Source of the DNA: Fratercula arctica
Lineage: Eukaryota > Chordata > Aves > Charadriiformes > Alcidae
Assembly (NCBI GenBank): GCA_947846985.1
Contig: CANTUZ010000008.1
Span: forward strand, 42,178,817-42,242,816
Direction of reading: 5' to 3'
Length of the DNA: 64,000 bases
Program-made: the position numbers and the translations under genes
Notes under the pieces: generated by a model
Told to the model about the DNA's origin: nothing
What the model saw: only the letters and a program-made list of their open reading frames with translations
Databases searched by the model: none
In this document: piece by piece, positions 59,166 through 64,000 of the stretch
Numbering within the stretch: position 1 is the first letter of the stretch
How the letters are laid out: each line of letters opens with the position of its first letter

Positions 59166-59735
59166 GGGTTTTGTAGCAACGGCTTAAAAAAAAAAGTGCG
59201 TTTAATATAAATTATTAGTCTTTACTTTTGTAACTCTTCTGCGGACATCAGGAATGAGGACGTTGTGTGCTCAGTTCTGTCAGGTATGCAAGAAGAGATT
59301 AGATCGGGTTTAATAATCTTTAAATTGTCATGGTGGTCGGTCGTAACTGCCGAGCGCCGTGCTTGCCGGGATGTTTGCGGTGGCTGGTGGGACGTTGGCG
59401 CCGCAGGAGGGGGACGCGTGGTGGGGCGGGACGCGGTGCCGTGGGAGGTGGGGCAGTCCCATGAATTCTGAGGCGTTCCAGCAAACGGGGCCATTCACCT
59501 CTCCCGCATCTGCCTCTTCGGAGCTATAAAGGAAAGGAGGCACGGAGATGCGGTTGGAGTTACTATGGGTCTAGATAACCTTTAAGCCACAAATGCGGAG
59601 CTCCCAGTGCGATCAGCCGCTCTTTGTGTCTCCGAGTATGTCCCTTCGACATCATCAGGGGAGAATTACAAGTTCTTTTAATTTCCCTGTTAGCGCAAAC
59701 AACGCTGTATTTTTCTCCTGCAGCCTTGCTTTTCC
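59166..59735. other. Intronic stretch, no gene seen
   Basis: Holds the looser GC-rich patch at 59335-59470, then mixed DNA leading to the exon-like frame at 59738. Confidence 0.45.
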
Positions 59736-59737
59736 TG

Positions 59738-59881
59738 CAGGAAAAAGAATCTGTGATAAAATCTTATCAGGACTATTCCAAGCGCTGTGTGGACCAAAGG
59801 AACCCGAAACAAATCCAGCTTATCGTTTCTGGTTCGGAGTCAGCAGAACGCCAATATGCCGATTTTTATCTTGCGCATTAA
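59738..59881 (+). other. Exon-like open frame, not recognised
   Basis: A pyrimidine-rich stretch with two CTGCAG sequences (ending near 59723 and 59740) is followed by an open frame that reads EKESVIKSYQDYSKRCVDQR and continues to a stop at 59879-59881, in normal-looking amino-acid composition. It could be a terminal exon of a minor isoform, but no family is recognised, and a chance frame is more likely. Confidence 0.12.
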
Positions 59882-62144
59882 AGAAACTGGGAAATGCTAC
59901 TAGAAAGCAGTTTTCTCCAGCCGTCGTTTAAGAGTCGCGTTTATCCAAACTGTGCAATTTCGGTTCAGGTGCTAATGCCGGGGTGGGGTGATGGGTCCTT
60001 TGCTTTTGGACACAAGTTTGTGCTTGCCCAGCGCTGGAAAACAGCGTGGTAATGGGTTTAGTGGGATATTTAAAGCCCACTGCGTATTGCATTCTGCAGG
60101 TGTTTTCCTAAAATTACACTGGTTTGTGTTTGTCACCGTAACAGCTAATGTTCAGAGTGCTGACCACGTCTGAGAGGCAGTAAATTGGAAAAACAAATAC
60201 TTGTCAGGGAATATTCCCTTAAATAGACTGAAAGCTGTTGAACCCCCTCCCCAACACATATTTTTCCTATTTTTTGATTTTTTTTTTTCTCCCACGTCAC
60301 ACCTTTCGGTGCCTTTTGGTTTAGGCCTTGTTATGCTCCATTTGTAGGAACTAAGCATTTTCAGCAAAAACAGAACTGGTTTTTTCCTCTATTTTTGGTA
60401 GGAGAGCTCTTCACCAGGATGAAAGGCTCAATGGAAATTTTCTTCTCAATCAAGTACTTATATTTTATGGTAAATTAGTACCTGCGTATGTTCCTTGTAG
60501 GTATTTATATAATCTCTATCAACAAAGGATTTGGGCGATTTTTCCTGCTTTGTGCACGTAGATATTTCTGCTGGGGGATTAGAATAGAGAGGCGAAAGGC
60601 TGAAGGGGAGCGTTACCCTGGCAGAGGGGCCATCCGGAGCCTGACCCTCAGCAGACGGGTTTGCTCAGAAAAGTTGACTGTGTTCAGGCAGAGCCAGGGG
60701 TCGCTCCCAGCTTGCGGAGCCTCCTTCATGCCAGAGCTTCTCTTTTTTTATTTATTTATTTTTTTAACTAGTTTTTATAAAATGGAACAAAATGCGGTAG
60801 GATTGGCCGGGCGCTGGGAAGGTTTACCTGCAACAGGATGGCCACGCGGACATAAAAACCTGCATCGCGGCCGTTTGCTGTGGCATCGCACCATCCCTGG
60901 GCATCAACGCAAATCCATTCAACGTGCTTCTCGCTTCCCGGCCATATGAAGTCATTGGAAAATGAAGCGAAGATGCTGCCCTGATTTCTAGTAACTTTAC
61001 TCTGCGGGAACCAATTTGCAAGCATTTGAGTGCAGATTTGCAGGAGGATCGGAGGATGAGCGCTGCAAGGTCTCCAGCAGTACATTACCTTTTAAATACT
61101 GTAATTGGAGCCCTGAAATTCCTTTAAGCACTTTATTTTAGAAATAGCTGAGGTTTTGGAACGAAGTCATATAAAGTTATGGTGGCACTTCACAATTTTA
61201 GGAGACTTTTAGCCTGCCAAATTGTAGCCGCGGTATCGGTATGCACGGAGCTTCTTCCTCGGTGCGGCAGCAATCATGCCGCCAAACTGCGGGCTCTAAA
61301 TCACAGCTAGCGGCTAGAGCAGCGGGAAATGAGAATGCAGGTTTTTATGACCTTTTGCGAACAGGACTATGAACCTGTCGCTTGTGAAGTTTTACAAAAC
61401 ATCCCCTTAAGAAAAGGAGTCACACTGGTGACATTTTACGTGAGCAGGTATCGTTAGCGAACTCGGCTGCTGGTGGCTCGGGGAAGACTCTCACCACAGT
61501 CTATGTAGAAGTGAATTTCACAGCTACTGCTGGTGTTTTTCCCCTTACGTCTGCCTCTCTTACTACCTAGGAATGAGTGCAGGAAAGCAGGGCGTGAGGA
61601 GCTGGATGTTCGTCATTCTCCTTATCCCACCCTGGAAGTTACCGCTTTGTGATTCTTTTACGGGTATTACCTTGAACTACTCATGTCTTTTTTATTAATT
61701 ATTTTTTTTTTTTTTTTTTTTTTTTTACTGATAGAAAACTATTACTTGCTAATCATTTCTCCTGACTTGGGCACCCCACCCAGTGCCGCAGGCTGACACT
61801 CGTGCTCGGGACTAGAATTGACATCAGCTCCCTGGGAGGTACCAGGGCAGAGCTCAGCACCAAAGAATGTCTTCACGTCTTTGGGTAAACACAAAGCAAA
61901 TCCTTCATATTCAGCTGTCATTTATATTTCTTGCAATAATTTAATGTCTTCATAAATTGACAAGCCCCCCGTGAAACCAAGGCTCCGATGACAGCAAACA
62001 AATGGGTCAAGCGCATCAGTCGCATCCTTCGGTTGTGCTTCGTGGGGAGCAGAACACCAAATAAATGCGGAGAAGACCCGGGCTCACGTGTGAGCTCCCT
62101 CCCGCAGCTGTATTTTTATCCAGAGGGAATTCTTTTCTCTATAG
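59882..62144. other. Intronic stretch, no gene seen
   Basis: Mixed to AT-rich DNA with a T25 run at 61702-61726 and a smaller T run at 60282-60290. No recognisable exon. Confidence 0.45.
61702..61726. repeat. T25 homopolymer
   Basis: Twenty-five consecutive T, the longest single-base run noted in the window. A simple repeat. Confidence 0.9.
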
Positions 62145-62316
62145 GATGAGAAAGCCAAAAATCAAATCTGAGAGAAAGAATCGGCAGCTGAAATATGTTT
62201 TTAATAAAGCAAAAAAGCACAGATACCCTCTCAACCCAAAGGATCGTTTTGACTCTTTCTGTTTTGTAAATGCATTTCAGTCTCTAATGACTTTGGAAGC
62301 CTATGCGCAGCTATAA
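62145..62316 (+). other. Exon-like open frame after a good acceptor, not recognised
   Basis: TTCTTTTCTCTATAG ending at 62144 is a good match to a splice acceptor. An ATG at 62146 opens a 56-codon frame to the TAA at 62314. The peptide is strikingly basic at first (MRKPKIKSERKNRQLKYVF, then NKAKKHRYP) and then mixed (FDSFCFVNAFQSLMTLEAYA). I do not recognise it. It could be an alternative 3' exon, a conserved non-coding element that happens to stay open, or chance in A-rich DNA. The last is the most likely. Confidence 0.15.
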
Positions 62317-64000
62317 ATCTGTCTCCTCGATGTACTCCATTAGCAGGCTTGGTTTCCTGCTATGCTATAACTTTTGGTGAACGTGCTGTTACGGCTTCCC
62401 CGTAGTTCATATCCCAGTAGCGCACAGGGGAGCATTTTGGTTCAGAGCAGTAGCACACTGTTAGGGCAGATCCTTCCAGCATGCCAGTTTGCATCACAGC
62501 ATGTCCTTGGAGCAGATATCCCAAATTTCCTTTGCAGGACACCAAGTCCATTGCTCCGCTTCAGGCGTGCGCCAAATGCACTCCCAGAGAGACCTTCCAT
62601 CCATGCGTGGAGTCAGGCTGATGGGCTCATGGACCACCTCCCCTTAAAATTTGACACAGTTGTGGTGTTTGATGGTTTTGACCTGCTGATTTGCTCCTCC
62701 TCTTGCACCAAATTACTTGCACATGTGGGCATAGCCTCTGTTGTCCAAGTTGGTCTTCCTCGTTTCTGCTTGCTGTGCTTCCCCGCCACACTGTGGGTAT
62801 AACACTGTAAAAAGAAGAAAGGGAAGGGAAAGAAAAAAAAAAAAAAAAAAGCCCAGCACGTGTCATGCCTCATCTCCGTTTTATAAGGCAAAAGTGCCTC
62901 CCCATATGTGCTGTTCAAATTTTTGGCTATTATTATGAAGATAAATATAGCAAAGCATTTAGAACTGGGCAAAGTTTTATCTGGAAGAGCCTTCCCTCTC
63001 TCCCAGGTGGCATTGGGCCAACGAGCTGTCGAAGGGAAATGAAGTGTATCAACATTTCATAACCACAACTCTTCAGAACTTTTGTTCCAAGAAAATAATT
63101 AGGCTAAGTTGACATTGCTGTCTTGATCCAGGATATACGCCCTGTGTCTGGCTGGCTGGCTGCGGCACCGGGCTTGCAGAGCTCTAGATTTATCATCCAG
63201 TTTACACATCCTCTTAGTGTTTATATATGGGGAGTTTTAAGCCATGTGGTTTATATTTTTTTTGTATTGATGAAAATTTCTGGTGGCCGGGTTACCCATG
63301 GTGGAGGAAGTGGAGACTGAATTACACTTGACATCTTTAAGTGTAGTCAGGAAGGTGCCTCACCACATCGTAATGTTTCTGAAGTATTTTATTTCATGTC
63401 AGCACTGTGCATCTCTTTTCCCTTCGTACACAGCGTTTGCTTTGGTGGTCAAAGAAAAATGATAGGAATATATTTCTATAGTACAAGTGACTTCAGTAAC
63501 TTGTAAAGCCTTTTTTTTTTTTTTTTTAATATAAAAGAAGAAAAACATACTTGACTCTGAAGCCCTCCCTCTCTTCAAGAAAAATATCAACCCGTCTTCT
63601 GTATATGTCAGATTCTGAATGCGAAGATACCTGTTCCTCCAGGGTCAGAAGCCTACATCTCCTTATAACCAGAATGATGTTTTTCTGTCTTTGTAAAGGT
63701 TTAAAAGTCCCCGTTTCTAGGTTTTGGTGGGTTCCAGCATGCATCTGTTGTGTTTTCCAAACTGAGGACAGGTTCCCTGGGAAAACGTCATTTGAAATGA
63801 GCAAACTCGCTGGGGAAGCTGCCCGGTGGCGTGCAGGGTCCTGGCGCGGTGTCGGTGGGAAGGGCAGAAGTATGTGTTAAGTAAAGTCTACGTTTGTTGC
63901 TTGTGTGGTAGAACCGTGAGCTGCTGTGGTGCAGTCTGGTCAGATTAGCTCAGATCGTTTGCCTCACGTGAGATTTACCTTATTTCATAGCCCAACACGC
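62317..64000. other. Intronic stretch, no gene seen
   Basis: Mixed to AT-rich DNA with an A18 run at 62833-62850 and a T run at 63510-63527. No recognisable exon, RNA gene or repeat family before the window ends. Confidence 0.45.

Larger units (their letters stand above)
2682..64000 (+). other. Putative very large first intron (continues past window)
   Basis: No confident acceptor-exon-donor unit is visible after the donor at 2682 on the + strand, and no recognisable protein domain is encoded on either strand apart from the CR1 remnant near 52 kb. The interval is therefore best explained as intron 1 of the gene starting at 2588. Alternatively the first gene could be very short, with unrecognised small exons or non-coding transcripts inside. 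The detailed contents are listed separately. Confidence 0.5.

Overview
The window looks like avian nuclear DNA. Three LINE copies match the 3' end of CR1, the dominant bird retrotransposon, and the longest carries the C-terminal end of the CR1 reverse-transcriptase ORF. The window also has one strong CpG-island promoter, long homopolymers, AC/AT microsatellites, and no long open reading frame outside low-complexity DNA. Two of the CR1 copies (near 36.1 kb and 51.5 kb) are almost identical over about 300 bp, which suggests a bird lineage with fairly recent CR1 activity. The species cannot be named from sequence alone.

Layout: 1-1410 is intergenic or upstream flank with no recognisable gene. 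1411-1670 is a degenerate GGGATCGGTACTG-type minisatellite. About 1671-3220 is a dense CpG island with GC boxes, an NRF1-like site and long C/G runs. Within it, a 12-codon in-frame upstream ORF (2531-2569) precedes a start codon at 2588. That start opens a 31-codon hydrophobic, Ala-rich signal-peptide-like segment ending at a good splice donor (2681/2682). This is best read as coding exon 1 of a secreted or type I membrane protein, transcribed on the + strand. The gene is not identified. An UNC5-type netrin receptor is one weak hypothesis, based only on the position and phase of the exon end.

From 2682 to 64000 I find no convincing further exon, so the rest is best read as a very large first intron. 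It alternates between neutral sequence (homopolymers, short tandem repeats, CR1 insertions) and low-repeat, AT-rich blocks dense in TAATTA, GATA and POU-like words. Such blocks are typical of conserved non-coding regulatory elements around developmental genes; the best candidates are near 9.55-10.3, 13.9-14.1, 21.2-21.5, 25.7-25.9, 33.8-34.0, 37.3-37.5, 43.4-43.8, 44.6-44.9, 45.7-45.9 and 53.0-53.6 kb. Two small CpG-dense patches (9.38-9.53 kb and 58.96-59.16 kb) could be orphan CpG islands or alternative promoters.

Interpretation: one gene start with a regulatory-rich first intron, not a gene cluster. I see no bacterial-type system, CRISPR array, viral gene or toxin gene. The most useful leads are the signal-peptide exon with its in-frame uORF, the candidate enhancers and palindromes, and two weak exon-like ORFs at 59.74-59.88 and 62.15-62.32 kb.
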